Source: Flavobacterium suaedae
GTDB taxonomy: Bacteria > Bacteroidota > Bacteroidia > Flavobacteriales > Flavobacteriaceae
Direction: 5' to 3'
NCBI RefSeq assembly: GCF_014642915.1
Contig: NZ_BMJE01000004.1
Span: 310,001-374,000 of the forward strand
DNA length: 64,000 bases
Numbering within the stretch: the first letter of the stretch is position 1; every line of letters starts with the position of its first letter. The position numbers were made by a program, and so were the translations under genes. The notes below the pieces were generated by a model that was not told where the DNA came from, did no database searches, and saw only the letters and a program-made list of their open reading frames with translations. Shown piece after piece: positions 51,901-60,478 of the stretch.

Positions 51901-52074
51901 GGTGTACCAACTGTAGTTCCAGCTCTCAAACCAATTGTTGGCATAGTGGTTACCAAAAAACAAATGGATAAGGGCATCATATGTATTTTCCAGCGTAAAG
52001 AATATTAGCGCCGAATGAAATACTACCCCTATTAAGAGTGCTGCTATTAAATATTTGTTAGTGGTTTCCCTCAC
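48985..52074 (-). CDS. Large PTPS-related multi-spanning membrane protein, putative GT-C enzyme
   Basis: A 1029-residue protein. Residues 1-400 hold about 11 membrane helices with the pattern of the 6-pyruvoyl-tetrahydropterin-synthase-related membrane family: YDALIHLFFGNHYANNWFES, WNYSWYTGFTVMGYPPLVHQ and LTSHHVTPIFGM-like loops. The aspartate and histidines in these loops suggest a GT-C-type glycosyltransferase. Two more helices near 555 and 610 flank a periplasmic domain. Residues 635-760 form an NTF2-like domain (VVRAYYNDLDFKRFEKAHSL; TKEYTHRVKKLKGKWFIVPE), and the end is beta-rich. It starts the hydrolase operon and is divergent from the receiver-GT2 gene. The donor sugar is unknown. Confidence 0.7.
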   Translation of the reverse strand: MRETTNKYLIAALLIGVVFHSALIFFTLENTYDALIHLFFGNHYANNWFESWNYSWYTGFTVMGYPPLVHQAIGLLSYIGGLKFGLFTVAIIAIILFITGVFRFTLIITGNRTVAGYASLIAVFSSSFVETLHIFGQLPSIVGISILMHALPEIYLWIRTGRKHYLFTSLSLIAVTVTSHHVTPIFGMVFFIFPLLGMAVMDTARDKVNSYKEITLKLFIQTVFSRLKRIIIFGGCSLVLIVFCILPYWINSKQNPITQVPIPHGSRDNFLEVTSSGLVFFLIPWGILLFLLPYIFYRYYSKRYIFFGLSLTLLTVLGTGGTTPIPLKMLGETAFNILTLDRFTLWASIISLPIAGEFVYRLAEGDLKKALQQRFGTVYTRIISGIFAGAFLSFALFTISLGYFRPFQPPKINMLPIVNFLNQDQHDKWRFLPLGFGDQMAFLSTKTKAMTVDGNYHSARRLPELTSRAVERLENSKFRGMEGIGSLQQFLTVPEKYNLKYVFSNDKFYDPILYFCGWHRLTQLENGIMVWEKLNVQPLPKVLPKEEAALPLRLMWGIIPLLTVLIAFMLNIQMIWLQALKIKVLPRPDFFKFGVLYSGYPRKIMVISKLWTFFLIGVTLWGVYKLYIYTADQISPENVVRAYYNDLDFKRFEKAHSLIVPDEDYPLSQYLLEISVSDGIINSYGKMDAIKLDVPYETKNTAIVKAKTKWITPLEIITKEYTHRVKKLKGKWFIVPEKKDPDIPPDQFFSENITKYYNHGRRRVTTQQTHHEDVLKQPVLEILSAKLIEYNGEYMVIGEIQNIDNVPADVVINASLYNNSDEKLASYNAKYVTKHKLMPKEVTPYRINFENVAWLDSESVKPETFNPDEYTPLDVAETPTDFEIQSAGNVAIKDLYNGVAISNLFFKGDTIQGKLFNYGLEEVTVPELLVSYYDENKELLYIDHEFIREGVRIQRSQRFTYQLKDLSKLKSLHSSLENCFVNGLRNKEIARSEITARIDGHEKKELQAIAGKGYSYIKIEVNNYIGNPQ

Positions 52075-52204
52075 AGTAACATTTTAGTATCAATAAAGTA
52101 AAGGTAATAAATAGTTGAAAATAACGCAGCTACACAAAACTGCCATTCATCGACAGATAAAAGGTATTAAACTAAATATCACATAACGCCTTGTTATTCA
52201 GTAG

Positions 52205-52212
52205 TATGTTTG
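52205..52212 (+). promoter_or_regulatory. -7 promoter element of the receiver-GT2 gene
   Basis: TATGTTTG is a full match to TAnnTTTG, 33 bases before the start codon. No TTG is found at the normal -33 distance. Confidence 0.5.
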
Positions 52213-52245
52213 TACTGTAATTAAGCAACTAAAAAACCAGAGAAC

Positions 52246-53433
52246 ATGAAAATATTAGTAATTGATGACCAGCAGCTAGTATTACTTTCATTAGAAAAAG
52301 CTTTTACCGATTTAGGATACGAAGTAAAGTGCTGTGATAATGTGTTTGATGCCGTACTGGTATATGATGATTACAGACCGGATTTAGTTATAGCAGATAT
52401 TAATATGCCTGTTATGCCTGAAGGAACTGAAGAAGATGATACTGCTACTATTATAAATATGAAAGCAGCAGGGCTGGAAGTACTAAAATACATAAGGTTT
52501 GTAAAAGAGGATGATACTCCTGTTATGATACTTTCGGGTAATGTTGATGAAGAGATAATAGAAAAAGGCTTTGAGCTTGGTGCCAGCGACTATATGAAAA
52601 AGCCGTTAAGCCTAAACGAAATAGGAATACGAGTAAGAAGGCTTATAGGAGGTGAAGCTCCCGGAGTTAAAAAAGAAGAAGAAAAAGAACGTTTTATACA
52701 AAACGCTTGTGTAGGAGTTGTCATACCTTGTTATAATGAGGAAAAGCGTTTACTGAATGAAGAGTTTAAAAGTTTTGTGCATAGAAATTTAGGCTACCAC
52801 CTGTGTTTTGTAAACGATGGTAGTACTGATAACACACTTGAGGTGCTAAGAGAACTTGAAAAAGGTTACGAAGGAAGAATAAGTGTATATGACTGTGAGA
52901 AAAACGGTGGTAAAGCGGAAGCTGTAAGACAGGGAATGCTGCACTTAGCAAAAGAAAGCCAGTTTGATTACATAGGCTTTTTGGATGCCGACCTTTCTAC
53001 TAACTTTGATGATTTCAGAGACCTTGTAACTACTATAACTAATTCAGAGTTTAAAATTGTAAGTGGCTCAAGAATAAGCAGAATGGGTGCTGATATTACA
53101 AAAGAATCGGCAAGAAAAATAATAAGCATGTCTATAAACTTTATAATAAGAAAGACACTGGGTATGGAGTTTAGAGATACACAATGTGGTGCTAAAGTTA
53201 TGACCAAAGATATGGTTGAGATATTATTCAACAAGAAATTCTTAACCAAGTGGTTGTTTGATGTTGAAATCTTTATGAGAATGAAAAAGTTGTTCGGGAA
53301 TGAAGAAGCTCAAAAAATGCTTTGCGAACAACCGCTTAAAAGATGGATACATGCAGACGGGTCTAAACTTTCATTTAAAGATTCGTTTAAAATAATAGGA
53401 CAGATAGGACAGATAGCTGTCCATTACAGATAG
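52246..53433 (+). CDS. Receiver domain fused to GT2 glycosyltransferase
   Basis: A 395-residue fusion. Residues 1-135 are a complete response-regulator receiver: KILVIDDQQ (Asp7, Asp8), phospho-acceptor Asp51 in DLVIADINMPVMPE, Ser97 in VMILSGN and Lys119 in DYMKKPLSL. An acidic insertion follows Asp51 (PEGTEEDDTATII). Residues 153-395 are a GT-A fold GT2 enzyme of the DPM1/dolichyl-phosphate-glucosyltransferase type: VVIPCYNEEKRL, FVNDGSTDNTLEVL, FLDADLSTNFDDF (DxD-like 247-249), VSGSRISRMGAD and DTQCGAKVMTKDMV. There are no membrane helices. A cytosolic kinase should set its activity by phosphorylation; the kinases of the nearby signalling operon are candidates. Such a fusion is unusual. 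Confidence 0.92.
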   Translation: MKILVIDDQQLVLLSLEKAFTDLGYEVKCCDNVFDAVLVYDDYRPDLVIADINMPVMPEGTEEDDTATIINMKAAGLEVLKYIRFVKEDDTPVMILSGNVDEEIIEKGFELGASDYMKKPLSLNEIGIRVRRLIGGEAPGVKKEEEKERFIQNACVGVVIPCYNEEKRLLNEEFKSFVHRNLGYHLCFVNDGSTDNTLEVLRELEKGYEGRISVYDCEKNGGKAEAVRQGMLHLAKESQFDYIGFLDADLSTNFDDFRDLVTTITNSEFKIVSGSRISRMGADITKESARKIISMSINFIIRKTLGMEFRDTQCGAKVMTKDMVEILFNKKFLTKWLFDVEIFMRMKKLFGNEEAQKMLCEQPLKRWIHADGSKLSFKDSFKIIGQIGQIAVHYR

Positions 53434-53467
53434 TTTTTTCATGATTGGTTTTTTTAATTGGTATGTG

Positions 53468-53505
53468 AAAATGTCCGAGCCGCTTGGTTTGGGCATTTTC
53501 CTTTT
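53468..53505 (+). terminator. Terminator of the receiver-GT2 gene
   Basis: A 14-bp stem AAAATGTCCGAGCC / GGTTTGGGCATTTT (G-T wobbles only) with loop GCTT, followed by TTTTCCTTTTT, 34 bases after the stop codon. Confidence 0.85.
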
Positions 53506-53507
53506 TA

Positions 53508-53537
53508 AAGCAAAAAGCCACCCCGAAGGATGGCTTT
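53508..53537 (-). terminator. Terminator of the acyl-CoA carboxylase operon
   Basis: On the minus strand a 10-bp stem AAAGCCATCC / GGGTGGCTTT (one wobble) with the stable TTCG tetraloop, followed by TTGCTTT, 24 bases after the carboxylase stop. Confidence 0.85.
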
Positions 53538-53561
53538 CTGCTATTAACTGAATTTAAGTAA

Positions 53562-55103
53562 TTAAAGTGGTATGTTCCCGTGCTTACGCTTAGGTCTTTC
53601 CACTTCTTTATTTTCCAGCATACTGAATGTTTTAATCAGCTTTCTGCGCGTATTTTCAGGTAAAATTACTTCATCTATAAAGCCACGTTGTGCTGCCCTG
53701 TATGGGTTAGCAAATTTCTCAGCATACTCCGCTTCTTTCTCTAATAATTTTGCAGCAGAGTCATCTGCTTCCGCAATTTCCTTTTTAAATATAATTTCAC
53801 TGGCACCTTTTGCACCCATAACCGCAATTTCGGCAGTTGGCCATGCGTAATTCATATCGGCACCAATGTGCTTAGAGTTCATTACATCATAAGCGCCACC
53901 ATAAGCCTTACGGGTAATTACGGTTACTTTTGGTACGGTAGCTTCACTAAGCGCATATAAAAGTTTTGCACCGTGTACTATAATACCATTCCATTCCTGA
54001 TTAGTACCCGGAAGGAAGCCCGGTACATCTACCAATACTAATAATGGTATGTTGAAACAGTCGCAAAAACGGGTAAAGCGTGCCGCTTTGGTAGAACTGT
54101 CAACATCTAGCACTCCTGCAAGGTGCATAGGCTGGTTGGCAACAATACCAATACTTCTTCCGCCAATGCGAGCAAAACCTACTATAATGTTTTCAGCGAA
54201 GTTTTTATGTACTTCGTAAAACGAATCTTTATCTATAATACCACCTATTACAGTATGCATATCATACGGCTTGTTAGAACTGTCCGGTATTATATTTTTT
54301 AATTCTTCTCTTATTTCATCATCAAAACCATATTCCATTTTCGGAGTGGTTTCCTTGTTGTTTTGTGGCAGGTAGCTTAAAAGTGTTTTAATATCTTCAA
54401 GGCATTCTACATCATTTGCTGCCGTAAGGTGTGCCACCCCTGATTTTGTACTGTGGGTACTTGCACCACCCAGTTCTTCACTGGTTACATTTTCATTCGT
54501 TACGGTTTTTACCACGTTAGGACCGGTAACAAACATATAACTGGTGTTCTCTACCATCATGGTAAAATCAGTCATGGCAGGCGAATATACCGCACCACCG
54601 GCACAAGGTCCCATAATAGCTGATATTTGCGGAATTACACCACTACTCTGTACATTACGGTAAAATATATCGGCATAACCACCTAATGAACGTACACCTT
54701 CCTGAATACGTGCCCCACCGGAATCGTTAAGCCCAATCATAGGTGCGCCGTTTTTCAGTGCCATATCCATTATTTTACATATTTTCTCCGCATGGGTTTC
54801 TGATAATGCTCCACCAAATACTGTAAAATCCTGTGCAAAAACATATACCAGTCTGCCATTTATAGTACCGTAACCAGTAACAACACCATCACCGTAGTAT
54901 TGCTCTTTTTCCATACCAAAATCAGTAGTACGGTGTGTTACCAGCATGCCTATTTCCTCAAACGAACCTTCGTCCATAAGGTAGTTAACACGCTCTCTGG
55001 CTGTTAGCTTTTTCTTGGCATGTTGTTTTTCTATACGTTTTTCGCCTCCGCCTAAATGTGCCTGAGCGATTTTATCGTTTAATACTTTTATTTTGTCTTC
55101 CAT
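53562..55103 (-). CDS. Acyl-CoA carboxylase beta (carboxyltransferase) subunit
   Basis: A 513-residue carboxyltransferase of the propionyl/acetyl-CoA carboxylase beta type. Family marks: [40 protein letters not shown], the oxyanion-forming [16 protein letters not shown] and [14 protein letters not shown], then [37 protein letters not shown] and the closing KRKHGNIPL. It transfers carboxylate from biotin to an acyl-CoA, giving methylmalonyl-CoA or malonyl-CoA. The length and C-terminal motif fit PCC-type beta subunits. It follows the biotin carboxylase gene by 5 bases. The acyl-CoA used is not certain. Confidence 0.95.
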   Translation of the reverse strand: MEDKIKVLNDKIAQAHLGGGEKRIEKQHAKKKLTARERVNYLMDEGSFEEIGMLVTHRTTDFGMEKEQYYGDGVVTGYGTINGRLVYVFAQDFTVFGGALSETHAEKICKIMDMALKNGAPMIGLNDSGGARIQEGVRSLGGYADIFYRNVQSSGVIPQISAIMGPCAGGAVYSPAMTDFTMMVENTSYMFVTGPNVVKTVTNENVTSEELGGASTHSTKSGVAHLTAANDVECLEDIKTLLSYLPQNNKETTPKMEYGFDDEIREELKNIIPDSSNKPYDMHTVIGGIIDKDSFYEVHKNFAENIIVGFARIGGRSIGIVANQPMHLAGVLDVDSSTKAARFTRFCDCFNIPLLVLVDVPGFLPGTNQEWNGIIVHGAKLLYALSEATVPKVTVITRKAYGGAYDVMNSKHIGADMNYAWPTAEIAVMGAKGASEIIFKKEIAEADDSAAKLLEKEAEYAEKFANPYRAAQRGFIDEVILPENTRRKLIKTFSMLENKEVERPKRKHGNIPL

Positions 55104-55108
55104 TGGTT

Positions 55109-56551
55109 TTACTGTATTGGGAGTCTTAAAACTTTTTGGTCTTCCATGTATTGCTTAAGGGCTATATAAGCAGCAATTTCCGCTTCGTTATCAATAGTCG
55201 ATTGCAGTTTTTCAGCATCATAATATTTCTTAACAAAGTGCGTATCAAAATTACCGGAACGGAATGCTTCATGTTCACACACAAATGTACCGAATGGCAG
55301 GGTAGTGCTAACGCCTTCCACCTCGTACTCCTGTATAGCTTCAATCATAAGCTCTATGGCTTCCTCACGGGTTTTACCATAGGTAACAAGCTTAGCAAGC
55401 ATCGGGTCATAATAAATAGGCACATCCATACCTTGTTCAAAACCGTTATCTACACGTATACCTTTACCTACAGGCAGTTTGTAAGTGCTTAAATTACCTA
55501 CGCTTGGTGCAAAGTCTGCAAGCGGGTCTTCGGCATATACACGCAACTCTAAAGCATGACCGTTAATTTCAAGGTCTTCCTGTTTAATATCTAATGCTTC
55601 GCCGCGAGCTACTTTTATTTGTAGTTCTACTAAGTCCAGCCCTGTAATCATTTCCGTAACAGGATGCTCTACCTGTAAACGGGTGTTCATTTCAAGGAAG
55701 TAGAAGTTTTTGTTTTCATCTAAAAGGAACTCTACAGTACCGGCACCTACATAGTCACATGATTTTGCTACCTTAACGGCAGCTTCTCCCATTGCTTTAC
55801 GTATTTCGGGTGTAAGTACAGATGATGGCGCTTCTTCCACTACTTTTTGGTGACGTCGCTGTACGCTGCACTCTCTTTCAAAAAGGTGAATGATATTACC
55901 GTGATTGTCCGCCATTACCTGAATTTCTATGTGGCGGGGTGAACCTACATATTTTTCTATAAATACAGAACCATCGCCAAATGCTGAGGTTGCCTCACTA
56001 ACGGCACGCTCCATTTGCGATTCAAATTCTTCTGCTTTTTCTACAATACGCATCCCTTTACCACCACCACCGGCAGAGGCTTTTATTAAAATAGGGAAAC
56101 CTATTTCTAAAGCTGTTTTTTTCGCTTCTTCTATATCAGTAATTGCTTTATCAACTCCGGGAACCATAGGTATATCATACGCCTTTACAGCATCTTTCGC
56201 TGCAAGCTTACTCCCCATTATTTTTATGGCTTTAGAGCGTGGTCCTATAAAAGTGATTCCGCTTTTCTCTACAGCTTCGGCAAAGTCGGCATTTTCACTT
56301 AAAAAACCATATCCCGGGTGGATACCGTCTACATCAAGTGATTTTGCTACTTCTATTATTTTGTCTCCTAAAAGATATGACTGACTGGAAGGGGCTTCAC
56401 CTATGCAAACTGCCTCATCGGCAAATTTTACATGGGGGGCATTTCTGTCAGCAGTTGAAAATACAGCAACGGTTTTAATACCCATCTTTTTAGCTGTGTG
56501 CATTACCCTTATGGCAATTTCGCCCCTGTTGGCTACAAGTATTTTTTTCAT
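55109..56551 (-). CDS. accC: Biotin carboxylase subunit
   Basis: A 480-residue ATP-dependent biotin carboxylase. Marks: [20 protein letters not shown] at the start, the biotin-carboxylase N domain [20 protein letters not shown], the ATP-grasp glycine loop [13 protein letters not shown], the signature [20 protein letters not shown] and the metal and catalytic region [20 protein letters not shown]. The C domain ends with [11 protein letters not shown]. It charges biotin on the adjacent carrier protein with bicarbonate. The gene lies between the carrier (6 bases upstream) and beta-subunit genes in one operon. Confidence 0.96.
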   Translation of the reverse strand: MKKILVANRGEIAIRVMHTAKKMGIKTVAVFSTADRNAPHVKFADEAVCIGEAPSSQSYLLGDKIIEVAKSLDVDGIHPGYGFLSENADFAEAVEKSGITFIGPRSKAIKIMGSKLAAKDAVKAYDIPMVPGVDKAITDIEEAKKTALEIGFPILIKASAGGGGKGMRIVEKAEEFESQMERAVSEATSAFGDGSVFIEKYVGSPRHIEIQVMADNHGNIIHLFERECSVQRRHQKVVEEAPSSVLTPEIRKAMGEAAVKVAKSCDYVGAGTVEFLLDENKNFYFLEMNTRLQVEHPVTEMITGLDLVELQIKVARGEALDIKQEDLEINGHALELRVYAEDPLADFAPSVGNLSTYKLPVGKGIRVDNGFEQGMDVPIYYDPMLAKLVTYGKTREEAIELMIEAIQEYEVEGVSTTLPFGTFVCEHEAFRSGNFDTHFVKKYYDAEKLQSTIDNEAEIAAYIALKQYMEDQKVLRLPIQ

Positions 56552-56557
56552 TGTGTG

Positions 56558-57043
56558 TTATTCAAATTCTATTAGTAACTGACCTTTATCTACAGCATCG
56601 CCTTTTTGTACAGCGATTGATTTTATAACACCTGCTCTTGGCGAGTTAAAGGTGTTTTCCATTTTCATAGCTTCCAGTACCAGTAGTTTGTCGTTTTCGT
56701 TTACTTCCTGTCCTTCGCTAACGCTAATTTCCAGTATAAGCCCCGGTATAGGTGCTTTAATTTCGTTAACTTGTTTAGATGCCCCAATTTCAAAGCCCAT
56801 ATCTTTAATAAGCATATCCAGTTGGTTGGCAATAGCTACAGTATAGCTGTTTCCGTTTACTTTTACAGTATACTCTTTTGCAAGAAAGTTTGTTTCAGTG
56901 ATTTCCGCTTTAAAAGGCTTTTTGTCTTTTAAAATATGGTAATGAGCGGGTCCGGTACTGATGGCGTCGAGTTGATTAACCTCGTTTTGCGTAACATCAA
57001 AAGAAGTGGAGCCGTTTACCGTAAGTTTGTAAGCGTTACTCAT
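56558..57043 (-). CDS. Biotin carboxyl carrier protein subunit
   Basis: A 161-residue carrier. The last 75 residues form the biotinyl domain (IKAPIPGLILEISVSEGQEV; LLVLEAMKMENTFNSPRAGV) with the biotinylated lysine Lys127 in EAMKM. The first 85 residues include a beta-rich segment (FLAKEYTVKVNGNSYTVAIA) that probably docks on the carboxyltransferase, as in PCC/ODC-type enzymes. It is the first gene of the carboxylase operon. Confidence 0.94.
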   Translation of the reverse strand: MSNAYKLTVNGSTSFDVTQNEVNQLDAISTGPAHYHILKDKKPFKAEITETNFLAKEYTVKVNGNSYTVAIANQLDMLIKDMGFEIGASKQVNEIKAPIPGLILEISVSEGQEVNENDKLLVLEAMKMENTFNSPRAGVIKSIAVQKGDAVDKGQLLIEFE

Positions 57044-57374
57044 GTGCTAATTGATTTTTAGTGCTGTAAATATAAATAAAAGAAAACGTTTTCGGGTTGT
57101 GTAAGTTATCTTAGTTGCCCTATTATGTTACAGTTTTATAAATACTTTAACTGTTTGTTTTTCATGCTTTATTATTCCGTTAGCTCTATTGTGTATAATT
57201 GTTCCTATTATAAATAGGATGAACTGTCGAAATAGCTTACTGAACTGTAAGTCTTCGTTTTCAGGGATGTAGAATTGTATTTATTTTTGCGCAGTCATTT
57301 TTAAGTAAGTTTTTGCTTAATAAATTTTAACTGTCGCAATTAATTAAAAATCATATAATCTAAATCAAAAATCA
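57044..57374. other. Divergent intergenic region between carboxylase operon and serine hydrolase
   Basis: 331 bases without a gene. It holds the probable promoters of both flanking units. A full -7 match lies at 57282-57289 for the plus strand; none is clear for the carboxylase operon. The sequence is A/T-rich, with no hairpin of note, repeat or small RNA that I can support. Confidence 0.6.
57282..57289 (+). promoter_or_regulatory. Candidate -7 promoter element of the serine hydrolase gene
   Basis: TATTTTTG matches TAnnTTTG in full, 85 bases before the start codon. A TTG at the usual -33 spacing is not seen. Confidence 0.4.
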
Positions 57375-58580
57375 ATGAAAACGAACGTTATTAAACTGTT
57401 TACTGTATTCTTTATCGCATTATCATTTACCTCATGCAGTAGTGATGATGATGCTGTAACCCAAGTTCCTGATGTAACCGATGCAGAAACGTTAACCGAA
57501 GCTTTACAGGCAATTCACAATAACTCTCAGGTAAAAGGTTTTACTGTGGGAGTTGTAAAAAATGGAACAATAGCCTATCAAAAAAGTTTTGGTTTCCAAA
57601 ATGTGGCAAACGGAGTTGCTTATACCAATCAAACACTTCAACCAATCGGGTCAATAAGTAAAACATTTATAGGAGCTGCTGTTGCAAAAGGTGTTTCGTT
57701 AGGATATTTCACTTTAGAAACTCCTATTAACGATGTATTGCCGAATGCTATAGTTAACCCTAATCATCCAAATGATGTTATTAAAATTAAACACTTGGTA
57801 AACCACACATCAAGCCTTGTGGATAATGATGAAATAATAATGGACACCTACTATATATTGCAAGGAGAAAACACTTCTACCGAAGGTGCCTCGCTTATGC
57901 AACAAGTAGGAATATCGCAAAGAGCACCCCAAGGTTTGGCAGCTTTAGTTAACGCATACTATTATGAAGGGGGCGATTTATACAGTACTGATAATTTTAG
58001 TACTGCTGCGGTAGGTACACAGGCTAGTTATTCTAACATAGCATCATCACTGGCTGCCTATATTGTAGAGGTAGCAGCAGGTATGCCATATCAAGATTTT
58101 GTAGACCAGTATATATTAACCCCGCTGCAAATGGAAAGTACAGGCTATTTTTACAATCCTGCGCAGCAAAATATGTATGCTACATTATATTTTGATGACT
58201 TAGCATTACCGAGATATAACTGCGACTCTTTTCCTGATGGTTTCCTGAAAACAAATAACGATGATATGGCTAACTACCTATTAGATATGATTAAGGGAGC
58301 AACAGGCAATTCAGGAGTGTTGTTTGACGCAACCTATTACGATATGCTTTTTAACGAAGATGCTTTTGGTCACGGGCTATTTTGGGAGCGCGATGGTAGC
58401 AGCATTAGTCACAATGGTTCTGATCCCGGTTTAACGTGTAACTTAGAGTTTGATGCAAGTACAGGTTCAGGATTTTTTATCCTAACCAATTATGATTCTT
58501 CTACAGATGAGCATGTTTCTCATATTATAAATGTATTTGAAGCTACTGCTGTTGCAGTAAGCGGGTTTTTGCAGCATTAA
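57375..58580 (+). CDS. Beta-lactamase-family serine hydrolase lipoprotein
   Basis: A 401-residue lipoprotein with signal and lipobox ALSFTSC, lipidated at Cys21, followed by an acidic SSDDD segment typical of Bacteroidota surface lipoproteins. The hydrolase has the class C/DD-peptidase active site: S-x-x-K as SISK (Ser93, Lys96) in PIGSISKTFIGAAVAKGV, the YSN triad residue (Tyr219) in ASYSNIASSLAAYIVE, and HNG near residue 352 (ISHNGSDPGLTCNLEF) in place of KTG. It may be an esterase or D-aminoacyl peptidase; a true beta-lactamase is less likely. It is a single-gene unit with a strong terminator at 58603. Confidence 0.9.
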   Translation: MKTNVIKLFTVFFIALSFTSCSSDDDAVTQVPDVTDAETLTEALQAIHNNSQVKGFTVGVVKNGTIAYQKSFGFQNVANGVAYTNQTLQPIGSISKTFIGAAVAKGVSLGYFTLETPINDVLPNAIVNPNHPNDVIKIKHLVNHTSSLVDNDEIIMDTYYILQGENTSTEGASLMQQVGISQRAPQGLAALVNAYYYEGGDLYSTDNFSTAAVGTQASYSNIASSLAAYIVEVAAGMPYQDFVDQYILTPLQMESTGYFYNPAQQNMYATLYFDDLALPRYNCDSFPDGFLKTNNDDMANYLLDMIKGATGNSGVLFDATYYDMLFNEDAFGHGLFWERDGSSISHNGSDPGLTCNLEFDASTGSGFFILTNYDSSTDEHVSHIINVFEATAVAVSGFLQH

Positions 58581-58602
58581 AGTTTATTTTTAATTGGGTT
58601 TT

Positions 58603-58637
58603 AAAAGGAGATAAGCTAAGAACTTATCTCCTTTTTT
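58603..58637 (+). terminator. Terminator of the serine hydrolase gene
   Basis: A perfect 13-bp stem AAAAGGAGATAAG / CTTATCTCCTTTT with a 7-base loop followed by TT, 22 bases after the stop codon. The A-run before the stem lets it work on both strands. Confidence 0.88.
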
Positions 58638-58798
58638 ATTAGTGTTTTGGTATTACTCGTATATAATTCTTCTCTGTTTAAAATACCTTACTTTTACAAA
58701 TTTGCGGGCAACTACTGATTTTGAAAAACTTCAGTATCTCTTTACTAAATACTATTTGTATTTAATTCGAGAAGCAGTTCAATTTATCATCACATATA

Positions 58799-59473
58799 AT
58801 GAAGGATAACTATAACATTAATAGCGGTATTACTATAATTTTTAAAGTTGTTATACTTGTAATGTTATTGTTGGTTTTAGAGTTTTTTATAACATTTTTA
58901 GGCTATTATTTTTTGCCGAAATCAAACTTGAAAGTTGTTGTTCAGGTTGCTATAGATGTAAGTCTTCTACTCACGTTTTTAATTGGAAATACTTTTTTGG
59001 TTGATAAAAATCATATCTCAAAAAGTAAATCAAACTTAAATTTTAAAGCAATAAGTATATATTTCCTTATAACTTTACTCTGGGTATATAGTAGCCCAAT
59101 ATTAAGATATCCTTTTTTACAGGAAAGTTTTAATTTCTCAGAAATTAAAATTCTTCATAATGGATTGAACAGTATAATAAACAGTAATCATTTTTTTAAT
59201 TACCATATAGTTAGGATATTTATTATAACCCCGATATTGGAGGAGCTGGTTTTCAGAAAGTTGATTTTATCATACTTAAATAGTAAGTATGGCTTTTTTT
59301 CATCTGTAGTTATTACAAGTGCTTTGTTTAGTATTAGCCATTTAGATATAAATAATATTCTGATATTTTTTACAGGCAGTATTTTTTTATGTTTAATTTA
59401 TCTAAAAACAAACAATATTAAATATAGTATTGCCCTTCATATTTGGATTAATTTACTTACCCTCATTTTATAG
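58799..59473 (+). CDS. CPBP intramembrane metalloprotease
   Basis: A 224-residue membrane protein with about seven predicted helices. It has all three CPBP (Abi/CAAX-like) motifs: EELVFR (Glu148-Glu149...Arg153) in TPILEELVFRKLIL, FSISH (His181) in ALFSISHLDINN, and HIWIN (His214...Asn218) near the C terminus. Family members process peptides, prenylated proteins or bacteriocins or act in self-immunity. The gene is more A/T-rich than its neighbours and stands alone between unrelated genes. No peptide or bacteriocin gene adjoins it, so the substrate is unknown. Confidence 0.85.
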   Translation: MKDNYNINSGITIIFKVVILVMLLLVLEFFITFLGYYFLPKSNLKVVVQVAIDVSLLLTFLIGNTFLVDKNHISKSKSNLNFKAISIYFLITLLWVYSSPILRYPFLQESFNFSEIKILHNGLNSIINSNHFFNYHIVRIFIITPILEELVFRKLILSYLNSKYGFFSSVVITSALFSISHLDINNILIFFTGSIFLCLIYLKTNNIKYSIALHIWINLLTLIL

Positions 59474-59653
59474 TGTTTTACTTCTATAGTAGCAGAACTT
59501 AAGTAAGGTTTTTATTCTTCCTGTTTGTATTGAATTAGTATTTATTTTAAACGGGCTTTAAAATTAGTTAAGTTCATATTAATTAACAGTTGTATATACA
59601 AGTGTGTTGTGTTAATTGCTTAACTTTAAAGTACTAATCGAAAAAATTAAATT

Positions 59654-60406
59654 ATGTCATTATTAAAAGATAAAGTAGCTATTGTTACAGGAGCCGGTTC
59701 CGGTATTGGTCGTGCTGTAGCAGAGGCTTACGCAAAAGAAGGAGCAAAAGTTGTAGTATCAGACATTAGCGAAAAAGGGGCTAATGAAACCGTTGAAGCA
59801 ATTAAAAAAGCAGGTGGTGATGCTTTCTTTTTTAAAGCAGACGCATCGAGTGCAGAAGAAAACAAAAAGCTGGTAGAAGCGGCTGTAGAAAAGTACGGCA
59901 GACTGGATCTTGCTTGTAACAATGCCGGTATTGGCGGTCCTGCTGCTCCTGCGGGCGAATATGATATTGAAGGTTGGGATAAGGTTATCAACTTAAACCT
60001 TAACGGTGTATTTTATGGCTGCCGTTATCAGTTGGAGCAAATGGAGAAAAATGGTGGCGGAAGCATTGTAAATATGGCTTCTATTCACGGTACCGTTGCT
60101 GCACCTAATAATAGTGCCTATACTGCTGCCAAGCATGGGGTAGTGGGGCTTACTAAAAATATAGGGGCTGAATATGCCCAGAAAAACATCCGTTGTAATG
60201 CAGTAGGACCGGGTTATATCCATACACCTTTGTTAGATAACAACCTTGATGAGGATATGATGAAAGCCGTAGCTGCAAAAGCACCAATGAACAGGCTTGG
60301 TAAACCTGAGGAAGTTGCCGATTTAGTGGTTTTCCTTAGCTCTGATAAATCATCCTTCACTACAGGAGGGTACTTTATTGCTGATGGTGGTTATACCGCA
60401 GTATAA
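59654..60406 (+). CDS. SDR-family oxidoreductase
   Basis: A 250-residue classical short-chain dehydrogenase. Cofactor motif TGAGSGIGRA (12-21), Asp37 after the second strand (VVVSDISE) favouring NAD(H), NNAGIGG (89-95), and the catalytic Ser143, Tyr156 and Lys160 (ASIHGTVAAPNNSAYTAAK). The C terminus ends YFIADGGYTAV, as usual. It is most like glucose or 3-oxoacyl reductase types; the substrate is not predictable. It appears to be a single gene, with a bidirectional terminator after it. Confidence 0.95.
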   Translation: MSLLKDKVAIVTGAGSGIGRAVAEAYAKEGAKVVVSDISEKGANETVEAIKKAGGDAFFFKADASSAEENKKLVEAAVEKYGRLDLACNNAGIGGPAAPAGEYDIEGWDKVINLNLNGVFYGCRYQLEQMEKNGGGSIVNMASIHGTVAAPNNSAYTAAKHGVVGLTKNIGAEYAQKNIRCNAVGPGYIHTPLLDNNLDEDMMKAVAAKAPMNRLGKPEEVADLVVFLSSDKSSFTTGGYFIADGGYTAV

Positions 60407-60426
60407 ATTATAAAAGAGAATAAAAT

Positions 60427-60459
60427 AAAAAGGCTGCTTAATTATAAGCAGCCTTTTTT
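60427..60459. terminator. Bidirectional terminator between SDR and nuoN genes
   Basis: A perfect stem AAAAGGCTGCTTA / TAAGCAGCCTTTT with a 4-base loop, with T-runs on both strands. It ends the SDR transcript (+) and the nuo transcript (-). Confidence 0.9.
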
Positions 60460-60478
60460 ATATAAAAAATATTGTTTT

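Noticed and set aside
55929..56384. 151-aa open frame on the plus strand inside the biotin carboxylase gene
   Set aside because: It is antisense to a clear accC gene and its translation has no recognisable features or upstream signals.
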